Positions 36,648 to 46,017 of a DNA stretch of 49,913 bases are shown here, piece by piece. Made by a program: the position numbers and the translations under genes. The stretch spans positions 1 to 49,913 of the forward strand of contig QCKK01000002.1 of assembly GCA_003215415.1 (NCBI GenBank), written 5' to 3'. The notes beneath the pieces were generated by a model, which was not told the DNA's origin, searched no databases, and saw only the letters and a program-made list of their open reading frames with translations. The DNA comes from Prochlorococcus sp. AG-409-N21. Lineage in GTDB: Bacteria; Cyanobacteriota; Cyanobacteriia; PCC-6307; Cyanobiaceae. The stretch's first letter is position 1; the number at the start of each line of letters is the position of its first letter.

Positions 36648-37922
36648 GTTCCCTGAGGTTACATTATCTAATCGTCTAATTACAGACAATCCTGGCAATA
36701 GTTGTCCTTCCAAATAAACACTATTTAGCCCCAAACCATTAACGAGAAAAGCTTGAGTAGTAATGCCACCTTTGCTAATAATATAGCCAAGATCAGGAAC
36801 TAATTCACCAGCGACTTCTGACATAAAGTTAGCCAGAAAGTTCCCGAAAACTAATCCATCATTTAGAGATGAAAAATATATTTCCTCACGACTAGTAAAT
36901 AAAACCGGTGTTTTCCCTTTTTTTAAGATCGATTTAAGCTGAATTATTAGATCACTATGTATTTCTTTTAAGAGAAGTTCGGAATTTATCCTATTATAAG
37001 TTGTGAAAACCTGCTTGGCAGGCAACTCTACACCCTCACAATTATCGTTCCTCAAAAGAAAGCGTAATTGTAAATCTGCAAGCGGCACATGTGAGCCAAC
37101 TAATACCATCCCTGGCAAAAGAGTTCCATTGGACTGTGTATTTCTTAATTTAAAAAAGTCATCTTTCCCGAGTAGTTGAGGGCCTATATCAGCGAGGCTA
37201 TTTAGATAGCTAGCAGCTGAACGAAATAAGAAGCGTTTACTATGAAAAAGATTTCTAACAAGTGTTCCTAGAATATTTAATTGTCGATGATGCTCTGAAT
37301 CAACAATTACCTTCTGATTATTATCTAGACCTATCAGGAAACCCTCTAGATTTTCAAGTCCTGAATGAGATTTAATTGCATTATCAAGCATTGCAATGCT
37401 AATTCTTTTAACAGTATTTTGCTTAATAACGCCTTCACTCTTTTCTTCTAGCCACTTCGTCAAATCGCTTGTTGAGTAACCAAATAGTGGATCTTTAGCA
37501 AAAGGGGTTTGGTGAACTGGTACCCCATTAAGCAAATGCATGCCATTCACTGTTGTTCTCCCACCTTCTAAAAAAGCAGGGATGTGAAAAGTAGCCGCGA
37601 AAGGTCCTAGCTCTTCATCAAGAACTCTTGGCTCAAGTACGCCATGTCCTCGCAAAGTTGAGTCACCACGACTGACAAAAATCAAATCTTTTAAATTTAA
37701 TCCTTCTGCATCAATAGCTTTCCTAAGCTCTCTACAAATCTCCCTAGTTCTCCTCTCAGCCTTGTCAGGCAACAAACTTCTTGTATTAGCTAGAAAAAAA
37801 AGAAAAGGAGACTTATGACGCAAACCTTGTCTAATGACTTGTTCTTCCCAGCTCAACAAAAGCGGACAACTATGAATCGTCTGAGACCCAGTTGGATCAT
37901 CATCGAAAACAATTATTTTCAT
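36558..37922 (-). CDS. Four-carbon acid sugar kinase family protein (DUF1537)
   Basis: A 454-residue protein of the two-domain DUF1537/OtnK-type family. Its founding members phosphorylate four-carbon acid sugars such as D-threonate or D-erythronate. The N-terminal substrate-binding domain starts IIVFDDDPTGSQTIHSCPLL with the DD-PTG motif, then LFFLANTRSLLP, VSRGDSTLRGHGVLE and FHIPAFLEGGRTTVNGMHLL. The C-terminal nucleotide-binding domain has LVGSHVPLADLQLR, VLFTSREEIYF, YIISKGGITTQAFLVNGLGL and LTFPGNLGDESTLYQAW. It lies between glcF and glcE on the opposite strand. A role beside glycolate metabolism (for example a sugar acid or phosphoglycolate-type by-product) is an inference. Confidence 0.8.
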   Translation of the reverse strand: MKIIVFDDDPTGSQTIHSCPLLLSWEEQVIRQGLRHKSPFLFFLANTRSLLPDKAERRTREICRELRKAIDAEGLNLKDLIFVSRGDSTLRGHGVLEPRVLDEELGPFAATFHIPAFLEGGRTTVNGMHLLNGVPVHQTPFAKDPLFGYSTSDLTKWLEEKSEGVIKQNTVKRISIAMLDNAIKSHSGLENLEGFLIGLDNNQKVIVDSEHHRQLNILGTLVRNLFHSKRFLFRSAASYLNSLADIGPQLLGKDDFFKLRNTQSNGTLLPGMVLVGSHVPLADLQLRFLLRNDNCEGVELPAKQVFTTYNRINSELLLKEIHSDLIIQLKSILKKGKTPVLFTSREEIYFSSLNDGLVFGNFLANFMSEVAGELVPDLGYIISKGGITTQAFLVNGLGLNSVYLEGQLLPGLSVIRRLDNVTSGNLPILTFPGNLGDESTLYQAWKIMESGSAS

Positions 37923-37936
37923 CGCACAAGAGTGCT

Positions 37937-39163
37937 GTGAAAATCACCTCTGAAAAAACAAATAATTGCTATAGCCCCAGCAACCGGGAAGCAATTGAAG
38001 AACTTGCAAAGCATTTCTATGCCAATGAAACAAGATGGGTACCCTGTGGGAATCAAACCAGACTGGAATGGGGAGCAAAAATACAAGAGCCTTTTGAGTT
38101 GGTCAGCGTTCAAAACTTAAATCGAATAATCAATTACTCAACTGAAGATCTCACAATTACTGTTGAAGCGGGAGTGACACTTTCTAAGCTCCAGCAAACC
38201 CTGCAAGCACATAATCAATGGTTATCTGTGGATTGGCCTTGGGGAGCTGAATTATCTTCCTTGAACAAAACCAGTGGAAGCATTGGTGGGTTGGTCGCTA
38301 GAGGACTTTCAGGAGGGCTACTACAAAGCCACATGGGCATTAGAGAACAGTTAATAGGAATTGAAATGATGAGAACTGAGGGAGTTTTGGCTAAGGCAGG
38401 TGGGAAAGTAGTAAAAAACGTCGCTGGTTATGACCTAATGCGACTTTTATGTGGCAGCTGGGGAAGCCTTGCATTAATTACTGAAGTAACGCTTCGAACA
38501 CAACCATTAAAAACTTCTAGACGAAAAATTCAAATTAGTGGTGAAATATCACAACTAGAGATATGTAGAGTCAAAATAATTCATTCGCACTTAACACCTG
38601 AATATCTTGACTGGACAAGCAAAGGGGAAAACCTCTGGAATCTAGAAATTGGTCTTGCAAGCGTGAGCAATGAAGCAATTAAGTCCCAAATAGAGCAACT
38701 TAAAGTAATTCTAAATGAAGAGAAATTAGACTTCAAAGAGAAAAGATGGGTAGGTCCATTAATAGAGCAAGAATACCCTAAAGATGGCTTAAAAAGATCT
38801 ATGTGGCTGAGCCGTTTAGCTATACCACCAGCCAATATACATAAACTAATTAAACAAGAAGAGTTCAAAGCTCTCTTCTCTTGGGAATGGCGCATCGCAG
38901 CAGGTATTGGACTGGGAGATGGATGGTGTCAAGATTTACTAAATAGAGAGTCTGATCTTCAAAGGAATGCAGTCATTAATCTCAGAAAATGTAGTCAGAA
39001 ACTGGGTGGAAATTTAACTATTCTTAAGCAGCCTCACCAAATAAACAATCGTCTTCAATCATGGACAGATGCGAGCTCGAAAGAATTGATACAAATAATA
39101 AAAAATAAATTTGATCCAAAGTTACAACTATGCAAAGGCAGACTACCTGGTATCTCGGGCTAA
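37937..39163 (+). CDS. glcE: Glycolate oxidase FAD-binding subunit (GlcE-like)
   Basis: FAD-binding subunit of glycolate dehydrogenase. The PCMH-type domain has RWVPCGNQTRLEWGAKIQEP, LNRIINYSTEDLTITVEAGV, LSSLNKTSGSIGGLVARGLSGG and GGKVVKNVAGYDLMRLLCGSWGSLALITEVTL, which are typical of GlcE. Start GTG at 37937 is preferred; TTG at 37892 would overlap the divergent kinase gene. About 408 residues, usual for GlcE. It belongs functionally with glcF 1.3 kb upstream; glcD is not in the window. Confidence 0.88.
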   Translation: MKITSEKTNNCYSPSNREAIEELAKHFYANETRWVPCGNQTRLEWGAKIQEPFELVSVQNLNRIINYSTEDLTITVEAGVTLSKLQQTLQAHNQWLSVDWPWGAELSSLNKTSGSIGGLVARGLSGGLLQSHMGIREQLIGIEMMRTEGVLAKAGGKVVKNVAGYDLMRLLCGSWGSLALITEVTLRTQPLKTSRRKIQISGEISQLEICRVKIIHSHLTPEYLDWTSKGENLWNLEIGLASVSNEAIKSQIEQLKVILNEEKLDFKEKRWVGPLIEQEYPKDGLKRSMWLSRLAIPPANIHKLIKQEEFKALFSWEWRIAAGIGLGDGWCQDLLNRESDLQRNAVINLRKCSQKLGGNLTILKQPHQINNRLQSWTDASSKELIQIIKNKFDPKLQLCKGRLPGISG

Positions 39164-40011
39164 TCTAAAACAGTATATTCACAGAATAAATTCTGCTCTA
39201 TTCCTGGTTCTAAATGAAGTCTTCGAGTTCCATTTATTAATGACTGTCTGGGACTAGTCCAGGGCTCTAAACAAACCATTTTCCTTGGCGGATCAGTCCA
39301 TATAACTGTCATATCCATTGGATATTTATGGTCCATTTTGACTCGAATATTACTAGAACGATCAATTAACGTAACAGGGCCTAGTGGACCGCAAATCATA
39401 TCAACACCTTGTTCAAGTAAATTTAATTGTTTGCATGTTTCCACTTCAAGCTTCAAGTTATGGTCTATACAAGTTTTTGGCAAGCCATAGAAATCTACAT
39501 TAGACAAGTCATTGATAGAAAAATATGGATGCAAGCCAAAATTATATGGCATGGGAATACTTCCATTATTGCGAATGGTTATAGAAAGTCTTATCGAATT
39601 GAGGATTAATCGAACTTCCATCTGAATATAAAATTCAAATGGATAAACTGAGCGAGTAAATTCATTATCAAATAAAGTTAATTTCACTCCGCAAGAATCA
39701 TCTAGCACATCAAGTTCCCAAGACATATCTCTTGCAAAACCATGTTGTTTTAAATTTATGAGCCAATCGGAGCTTATGGAATCATCAAAAACCAAGTTTC
39801 CACAAATAGGAAAAAGTATTGGAATTCCACCCCTAATGCTTTTCTTTAAATCCAAGAAGCGTTCCCTATCAAAATAAATAACTTCCCTTCCTTTGCATCG
39901 CCATTCTGTAATCAACCCACCTCTTTCAGGAACAATTCTTAATCGATCTCCACTCTCAGAGTGTAGATACTCCCAATGCATATAAGGTATATCCTTCTTT
40001 ATCAATTTCAT
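39160..40011 (-). CDS. Aldose 1-epimerase / hexose-6-phosphate mutarotase family protein
   Basis: A 283-residue galactose-mutarotase-like beta-sandwich protein. Motifs: LRIVPERGGLITEWRCKGRE, GGIPILFPICG, LKQHGFARDMSWELD, FNFGLHPYFSI-like (YNFGLHPYFSIND) with the active-site histidine, and KMVCLEPWTSPRQSLINGTR with the catalytic glutamate. Likely acts on a sugar or sugar phosphate anomer (YeaD type). ATG at 40011; the ATG at residue 11 is an alternative. It is convergent with glcE, overlapping by four bases at the stops. Confidence 0.88.
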   Translation of the reverse strand: MKLIKKDIPYMHWEYLHSESGDRLRIVPERGGLITEWRCKGREVIYFDRERFLDLKKSIRGGIPILFPICGNLVFDDSISSDWLINLKQHGFARDMSWELDVLDDSCGVKLTLFDNEFTRSVYPFEFYIQMEVRLILNSIRLSITIRNNGSIPMPYNFGLHPYFSINDLSNVDFYGLPKTCIDHNLKLEVETCKQLNLLEQGVDMICGPLGPVTLIDRSSNIRVKMDHKYPMDMTVIWTDPPRKMVCLEPWTSPRQSLINGTRRLHLEPGIEQNLFCEYTVLD

Positions 40012-40065
40012 CTAATGATGAAAGCAAGTGTAAATATAAAGCAAAAGCTTAATTAACAAAACTAG

Positions 40066-40956
40066 TCATAAATTTTTTTGCAACCAGTTCAGTAAAGCAT
40101 CATTAACCTGTTCCGGAACCTCATCATGGGGACAATGGCCCGCATCTAAAACGACTTCAGTAGCAGCCTGCGCATATCTCATAAAAGTTGCTCTTTTACC
40201 CGGAGCATTCATCCAGGGATCTCGATTGCCCCACAACAAAAGTACAGGAGCATTTAGGTCTTTAAATAATTCATCCAAAGGTTGCCCTTGAGGCCCTCCA
40301 GGATCAAAGACACTTCTAAAAACTTGGAAGGCTCCTGGGTCTAATGATGGCCTCCGAATTGACTCAACCAAATAGTCATCAACATTTGTTTTATCTATAT
40401 AAACCTGATTAAGTGTTCTTCTAATAGTTGATGGTTTTCTAAGATTTTCAAAAATCAACCTCTGAATCAAAGGATCTTTTAAAAATCCACCTCCAAGATT
40501 GCGTCGCAATTTCTGCCAAAAACTTTTAGACGGCCTCTTGTCTTCACTGAAATATCCTGCTGCATTCAAAAGAACTACTCCAGCAACATGGTTGCCCAAA
40601 GCAGAACCAGCAGCTAAAGCAGCATAACCACCTAAGGAATTACCAATTAGAACAGTTGGTCTACCAATTCTTTCCTTGACATAAGCAACAACTTGATCTC
40701 TCCAAAGTGCTCCTCCATAACTAAGTTCTCCTGGCTTAGAACTTCTTCCAAAACCTAAAAGATCTAAAGCATGGACTTCATGAGTTTTTGAAAGAGTAGG
40801 AATATTGTGCCTCCAATGATCAGTGGAAGCTCCAAAACCATGCACCAAAAGCAATGCGGGATTCTGAGAATCATCTTGAGGTGGACTACTCACGCAGTGG
40901 ACTTGATGCCCTAAATAACTCCAAGCTTTACTTGAACTTTCAACTTGAGCAGACAT
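40066..40956 (-). CDS. Alpha/beta hydrolase
   Basis: A 296-residue hydrolase. The oxyanion region is LLVHGFGASTDHWRHNIPTL, the nucleophile elbow VLIGNSLGGYAALAAGSALG (Ser in GNSLGG), the acid LLLWGNRDPWMN, and the histidine VVLDAGHCPHDEVPEQVND. ATG at 40956 (MSAQVESSSKAW) is chosen over TTG at 40971. The cap between the nucleophile and the acid is about 100 residues. Cyanobacterial relatives of this type act on lipids or chlorophyll side chains, but no substrate can be assigned. Stands alone, divergent from nothing. Confidence 0.85.
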   Translation of the reverse strand: MSAQVESSSKAWSYLGHQVHCVSSPPQDDSQNPALLLVHGFGASTDHWRHNIPTLSKTHEVHALDLLGFGRSSKPGELSYGGALWRDQVVAYVKERIGRPTVLIGNSLGGYAALAAGSALGNHVAGVVLLNAAGYFSEDKRPSKSFWQKLRRNLGGGFLKDPLIQRLIFENLRKPSTIRRTLNQVYIDKTNVDDYLVESIRRPSLDPGAFQVFRSVFDPGGPQGQPLDELFKDLNAPVLLLWGNRDPWMNAPGKRATFMRYAQAATEVVLDAGHCPHDEVPEQVNDALLNWLQKNL

Positions 40957-41078
40957 CCACTTGATCAACAAACAACTTTAAGGAAGAGAATGCTATCCAT
41001 TTAACGCAAAACTTTGCAAGTGATGAAGAGAGAAAAAACGTCTCTTGAGAAAAAATGGAATTAATTAAATGAATCACC

Positions 41079-42452
41079 TCAAAGCAAACCTACTGGATTT
41101 GCAGCTACATCGTCTGGAATCTCATTCCCTCCACCAGGGGTTTTATCTTTCAAAACAACACGTAAGAGAACTGGTGCCAGAAAAGTTGTGCCTATAACCA
41201 TTAACAAAATTGCAGCCTCCAATGAAGGTGTGAGCAGACCAGCACTTGTTCCTAAGCCAAGAAAAATCAATCCAACTTCACCACGAGGCATCATTCCTAA
41301 TCCAACAACTAAGCGATTAGTAGGCTTATCAATCAAAAATGTCCATCCCGCAGCTACTTTCCCAAGGATGGCTACCACAAGCAAGAAACCAGCGACAACC
41401 AATGCAGCTCTACTTGAAGGATCTAAAGGATTAATGACTGAAAGATCCATGCCTGCACCAACTAATACAAAGAAAATAGTTGCAAACAAAGAAACCAAAG
41501 GAAGAACAGATTGTTGAATAGCGTGATTATTTTTTGAGCTACTTAAAATCAACCCTGCTGCAAATGCACCTAAGGCTGCCTCAAGACCAATGGCTGTAGC
41601 AACAAAGCAGCTAAGAACAAGAATGACAAATGAAGCGACTACAACAGCTCCTGGGGCTTTCAAGCGATCAAGCAGCCAATCGAAAGCAGGAGCGGCTGTT
41701 CTACTCAAAGCAATGGCAGCTACGACAAATACAGTTGCTGCAACTACTAACTTCACAATTGGTGCAATTTGCAGTGAGCCCCCTGTTGCAAGAGCTACCA
41801 CGACAGCAAGAATGACAATCCCAAGAATGTCATCAAGTACAGCGGCACCAATAACTATCTGACCTTCTCTAGTTTTCAAATATCCCAATTCTCCAAAGAC
41901 ACTTGCTGTAATACCAATACTGGTTGCAGTCATTGATGCGCCAGCAAAAACGGCAGGAATAAGGTCCACATGAAAAATAAACATAAGACCAAATGTTCCA
42001 AAGGCAAAAGGTAGAACAACTCCAGCCATTGCGACTGTGAAAGCTTGAGCCCCAACTGCAACTAATTCTTCAAGTTCACTTTCTAAGCCAGTAAGGAAAA
42101 GCAACGCATATAAACCAAGCGTTGCTACTGCTTGCAAAGAAGGAAAAGTTTCAAAATAAAGATCTGGAACTGCTTCTGGAGGGACTGAAGCCAAAGCACT
42201 TATTGCTTTAACGAAGGTTTCATTTAAATGTGCACTCGTAGAAGGAGGCATCAACAAATGCAAGCCCGAAGCCCCTATAACAACACCTGCCAATAATTCA
42301 CCAACAATTGTGGGTAGCTGCAAACGAACCAAAACCTCTGCCAAAGTTCTGGCGGCCACAAAAATCAAAAGAAAATTAATAACTCCAATAAGAGTTTCAG
42401 CGACCTCAACATCATGAGTACTTAAAACGGCAAAAATCGATGAAATGATCAT
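41079..42452 (-). CDS. Cation/proton antiporter, CPA2 family (NapA/KefB type)
   Basis: A 457-residue integral membrane protein with about 12 hydrophobic spans. The N-terminal motif LAEVLVRLQLPTIVGELLAGVVIGASGL and the central GASMTATSIGITASVFGELGY and VIGAAVLDDILGIVIL (the paired aspartates used for ion binding) are typical of CPA2 Na+/H+ exchangers. The later GLEAALGAFAAGLILS and GMMPRGEVGLIFLGLGTSAG complete the fold. No soluble TrkA or USP domain follows. ATG at 42452. Probably controls cytoplasmic or lumenal pH and Na+. Confidence 0.9.
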   Translation of the reverse strand: MIISSIFAVLSTHDVEVAETLIGVINFLLIFVAARTLAEVLVRLQLPTIVGELLAGVVIGASGLHLLMPPSTSAHLNETFVKAISALASVPPEAVPDLYFETFPSLQAVATLGLYALLFLTGLESELEELVAVGAQAFTVAMAGVVLPFAFGTFGLMFIFHVDLIPAVFAGASMTATSIGITASVFGELGYLKTREGQIVIGAAVLDDILGIVILAVVVALATGGSLQIAPIVKLVVAATVFVVAAIALSRTAAPAFDWLLDRLKAPGAVVVASFVILVLSCFVATAIGLEAALGAFAAGLILSSSKNNHAIQQSVLPLVSLFATIFFVLVGAGMDLSVINPLDPSSRAALVVAGFLLVVAILGKVAAGWTFLIDKPTNRLVVGLGMMPRGEVGLIFLGLGTSAGLLTPSLEAAILLMVIGTTFLAPVLLRVVLKDKTPGGGNEIPDDVAANPVGLL

Positions 42453-42734
42453 TGGTAACTAAAAATTCAAGTCCTGAAGATTGAATAAAAGGGATTTGCA
42501 AGTGTTAATTAAAACCCTTGGCGCTCATCAAGAAGGTGTTGATCTGATGTCAAGAGGCATCTGAGCACATTAGGTAGAGCTAGCGTCCAGCGAAATCGCT
42601 CTCAAACAAATGGTCGAACTAAATAGGAATAATTCAATTTCCAACTCTAAAGGTTAATGAAATGAGCACCCTGTGAAATGACCAAATAAAAGAACCAATT
42701 ACTTATTCCCCTTGATCACTTCTTCTGCAATCCA
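42453..42734. other. 282-base divergent spacer upstream of glgP
   Basis: No reading frame of substance on either strand. It holds the start regions of both the antiporter (leftward) and glgP (rightward), so regulatory elements are likely here, but I see no repeat or strong promoter pattern that I would name. Confidence 0.4.
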
Positions 42735-45260
42735 ATGAGCAACTCAGAACCCCTCGATTTACGCCTCCCTACTCCAGGCTGCTATGCCGATCCAGAACGG
42801 GCAGGTATAGATGCAGATGCAGTTTTTGATGGAATGACGGAACATCTTTTCTTCACACTAGGAAAGCTTGCTCCAACTGCCAGTCTTCACGATCTCTATA
42901 TGGCACTTAGCTATGCCGTTCGTGACAGATTGATGACGAGATATCTTGCAAGTCAAGAAGCAATTAGAGCGCGTCCTCAAAAAACAGTTGCCTATTTATC
43001 TGCTGAATTCCTGATCGGACCACAATTAAACAACAATCTACTAAATCTAGGAATTCAGGAGGAAGCGGAAGAAGCTCTTAAGCGCTTTGGTATTGAATCT
43101 CTTAGTCACATTCTTGAAGTAGAAGAAGAACCAGGTCTAGGGAATGGAGGACTTGGTCGTCTGGCTGCATGTTATATGGAATCACTAGCAAGTTTGGAAG
43201 TCCCTGCAACCGGTTATGGAATCCGATATGAATTCGGAATATTTAATCAACTCATTCGAGATGGGTGGCAAGTAGAAGTAACAGATAAATGGCTTAAAGG
43301 AGGATGGCCATGGGAGCTTCCACAACCCGATGAAGCCTGCTTTGTAGGATTTGGAGGAAAAACAGAAAACTATATTGATGAAAAGGGAAATTATCGATCC
43401 CGTTGGATCCCCTCTGAACATGCGATAGGAATCCCACACGACGTTCCTGTTCTCGGTTATAGAGTAAATAGTTGTGATCGCTTACGTTTATGGAGAGCTG
43501 ATGCTACCGAAAGTTTTGATTTTTATGCTTTCAATATCGGGGATTACTACGGTGCAGTAGAAGAAAAAGTCGGCTCAGAAACACTTTCTAAGGTGCTTTA
43601 TCCAAACGATGGAACAGATGAAGGGAGAAGACTAAGACTTAAACAGCAACACTTCTTTGTTAGTTGTTCCCTACAAGATATGTTGAGAAGTTTAGAAAAA
43701 AGAGGAATTGAAATTGAAGAATTTGCAGATCATTGGGCGGTTCAACTAAACGACACCCATCCTGCTATTGCAGTAGCAGAACTGATGAGATTGCTAATAG
43801 ATGATCGGCATATTGAATGGGAAAAAGCATGGGAAATCACAAATCGATCTGTTGCATATACCAATCACACACTTCTTCCAGAAGCACTTGAGAAATGGGA
43901 TCTGGAGCTATTTAACAGCCTTCTCCCTCGCCATCTTGAACTGATATACGAAATCAATAAAAGATTTCTTCAGCAAGTTCGGTTGCGCTATCCAGGTAAT
44001 GATGCAATTCTCCGCAAATTATCAATCATTGATGAAGAAGGCGGGAAAGCAGTGCGCATGGCCCATCTGGCAACTATTGGAGCACACCATGTAAATGGAG
44101 TAGCTGCTCTCCATTCGGATTTAATTAAAAGGCAACTTATGCCTGAATTTGCAGAATTGTGGCCAGAGAAATTTACCAACGTAACTAATGGAGTTACTCC
44201 ACGTAGATGGATCGGATTAGCAAATCCTGAACTTGCAAAGCTTCTAGATCAAGAAGTTGGGCCAGATTGGATTACAAAAATGGAATTATTGAACAACCTA
44301 GAAAGAAGAGAATATGACGAAGGGTTTTTAGAAAAGTTTGGAGAAACAAAATTATGCGGCAAACGAAAACTTGCGGGATATATTCATCGTCAAACTGGCG
44401 TGCTTGTTGACCCATCAAGCATGTTCGACGTACAAGTAAAAAGAATCCATCAATATAAGCGGCAGCATCTGAATGGACTACAAATCATTACTCAATATTT
44501 AAGAATTAAAAATGGACAAGCCCATGGGATAGCACCTAGGACAATCATTTTTGGAGGCAAGGCAGCACCTGGTTATTTCATGGCCAAATTAATGATTAGA
44601 TTCATCAATGGTATTGCCGAAACAATCAACGCTGACCCAGATATGGAGGGTCGATTACGCGTCGTATTCCTTCCTGACTACAACGTTAAACTTGGAGAGC
44701 AAGTTTATCCAGCCACTGACCTTTCTGAGCAAATATCAACAGCAGGCAAAGAAGCTTCTGGAACCGGTAACATGAAATTTGCTATGAATGGTGCACTAAC
44801 CATTGGGACTCTTGATGGTGCAAATATAGAAATACGTGAAAAAGTTGGAGCTGAAAATTTCTTCCTGTTTGGCAAAACTGAGTCGGAAATAATGGAATTG
44901 CGTACCAATGGGTATCAACCCAAAGAATACATTGAGAACATGCCTGAGCTGTCAGAAGCTATAAGATTGATTGAGCTGGGGCATTTCAGCAATGGAGATG
45001 GAGATCTATTCCTTCCACTTATAGATAATCTCAAAACAAATGATCCCTACTTTGTAATGGCAGACTTTGCTGACTACTTAAGAGCGCAAGATAATGTCAG
45101 CAGAGCATGGTCAAACAGGAAAGAATGGAACCGCATGTCTCTTCTCAATATTGCAAGGTCTGGCTTTTTCTCTTCAGATCGATCTATTAGAGAGTACTGT
45201 CAATCAATATGGAAAGTAGAAGCATTACCAGTTGAAATAACCTGTGATGTAAGAAAATAA
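42735..45260 (+). CDS. glgP: Glycogen phosphorylase
   Basis: Releases glucose-1-phosphate from glycogen; the main night-time carbon store mobiliser. The 841-residue protein has KTVAYLSAEFLIGPQL, EPGLGNGGLGRLAACYMESLA, GIFNQLIRDGWQ, HPAIAVAELMRLL, TNGVTPRRWI, DVQVKRIHQYKRQHLNGL, GGKAAPGYFMAKL and the pyridoxal-phosphate lysine in EASGTGNMKFAMNGALTIGT (about residue 680), followed by LDGANIEI. Length is normal. ATG at 42735. It is a separate unit, convergent with rplT. Confidence 0.98.
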   Translation: MSNSEPLDLRLPTPGCYADPERAGIDADAVFDGMTEHLFFTLGKLAPTASLHDLYMALSYAVRDRLMTRYLASQEAIRARPQKTVAYLSAEFLIGPQLNNNLLNLGIQEEAEEALKRFGIESLSHILEVEEEPGLGNGGLGRLAACYMESLASLEVPATGYGIRYEFGIFNQLIRDGWQVEVTDKWLKGGWPWELPQPDEACFVGFGGKTENYIDEKGNYRSRWIPSEHAIGIPHDVPVLGYRVNSCDRLRLWRADATESFDFYAFNIGDYYGAVEEKVGSETLSKVLYPNDGTDEGRRLRLKQQHFFVSCSLQDMLRSLEKRGIEIEEFADHWAVQLNDTHPAIAVAELMRLLIDDRHIEWEKAWEITNRSVAYTNHTLLPEALEKWDLELFNSLLPRHLELIYEINKRFLQQVRLRYPGNDAILRKLSIIDEEGGKAVRMAHLATIGAHHVNGVAALHSDLIKRQLMPEFAELWPEKFTNVTNGVTPRRWIGLANPELAKLLDQEVGPDWITKMELLNNLERREYDEGFLEKFGETKLCGKRKLAGYIHRQTGVLVDPSSMFDVQVKRIHQYKRQHLNGLQIITQYLRIKNGQAHGIAPRTIIFGGKAAPGYFMAKLMIRFINGIAETINADPDMEGRLRVVFLPDYNVKLGEQVYPATDLSEQISTAGKEASGTGNMKFAMNGALTIGTLDGANIEIREKVGAENFFLFGKTESEIMELRTNGYQPKEYIENMPELSEAIRLIELGHFSNGDGDLFLPLIDNLKTNDPYFVMADFADYLRAQDNVSRAWSNRKEWNRMSLLNIARSGFFSSDRSIREYCQSIWKVEALPVEITCDVRK

Positions 45261-45344
45261 ACTCAACTATGTTTTATTTCTAAAAAAGAAGGCATATTTT
45301 TTCAAAAAATAGCAAGTACTGAGAATATAATCTGATCAGGAAAA

Positions 45345-45692
45345 TTATGATTTTGCTGAAGCAATAACTTCGGAGAAACCTTTTGGATCAACAATTGCAA
45401 GTTGAGCCAGCATTTTTCTATTCAAGCGAACATCAGCCTTTTTCAGACCACCAATTAATCGGCTATAGCTGAGTCCATTAATTCTTGCCGCCGCATTTAT
45501 ACGGGCAATCCAAAGTCTACGAAAATCCCGCTTACGTCTTCTACGATCTCTATAAGCATTACAAAGAGCTTTCATTACCCTTTGATTAGCAGTACGAAAA
45601 AGACGGCCGTTACTTCCTTGAAAACCACGAGCCAATCTAAGAACTTTGTTGCGACGCTTACGGGCAATATTGCCTCTCTTTACTCTTGCCAT
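45345..45692 (-). CDS. rplT: 50S ribosomal protein L20
   Basis: Binds 23S rRNA early in large-subunit assembly. The 115-residue basic protein starts [20 protein letters not shown] and contains [40 protein letters not shown] and [17 protein letters not shown] at 45692, directly downstream of rpmI (47-base gap), the usual rpmI-rplT order. infC is not adjacent within this window. Confidence 0.98.
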   Translation of the reverse strand: MARVKRGNIARKRRNKVLRLARGFQGSNGRLFRTANQRVMKALCNAYRDRRRRKRDFRRLWIARINAAARINGLSYSRLIGGLKKADVRLNRKMLAQLAIVDPKGFSEVIASAKS

Positions 45693-45739
45693 GGGATGAA
45701 AAAATAATTAGAGAATGGATTCAAACTAGATTTTGCGAA

Positions 45740-45937
45740 TCAAGAATAAGGGAGCATTAAACCAACGTTGTCCGAATCTGTTTCATGAACAACCGCTTTG
45801 GTTGCCAAATGTCGCTTAAGTTTCGGACTCTTGTGATCAAGCAAGTGATTGCGAAATGCACGCCTTCGCATGAACTTTCCAGTACCTGTAGCCTTGAACC
45901 GCTTTGCAGCAGCTTTGCGGGTCTTTAGCTTCGGCAT
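45740..45937 (-). CDS. rpmI: 50S ribosomal protein L35
   Basis: Small ribosomal protein of 65 residues. The sequence [20 protein letters not shown], then [25 protein letters not shown], is unmistakable. ATG at 45937 gives the canonical MPKLK start; a longer frame from 45955 (MCTSLD) is not supported. Co-transcribed with rplT downstream. Confidence 0.98.
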   Translation of the reverse strand: MPKLKTRKAAAKRFKATGTGKFMRRRAFRNHLLDHKSPKLKRHLATKAVVHETDSDNVGLMLPYS

Positions 45938-46017
45938 GTCTAAGCTAGTGCACAATTCATAAGACTACGACGTTAACCTTCCAGACACCAAATTAGCCAA
46001 TATGGAAATCGATAATT

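Noticed and set aside
41188-41862. Long plus-strand frames opposite the antiporter gene
   Set aside because: They arise from the biased codon use of a membrane protein and have no hydrophobic or domain logic of their own.
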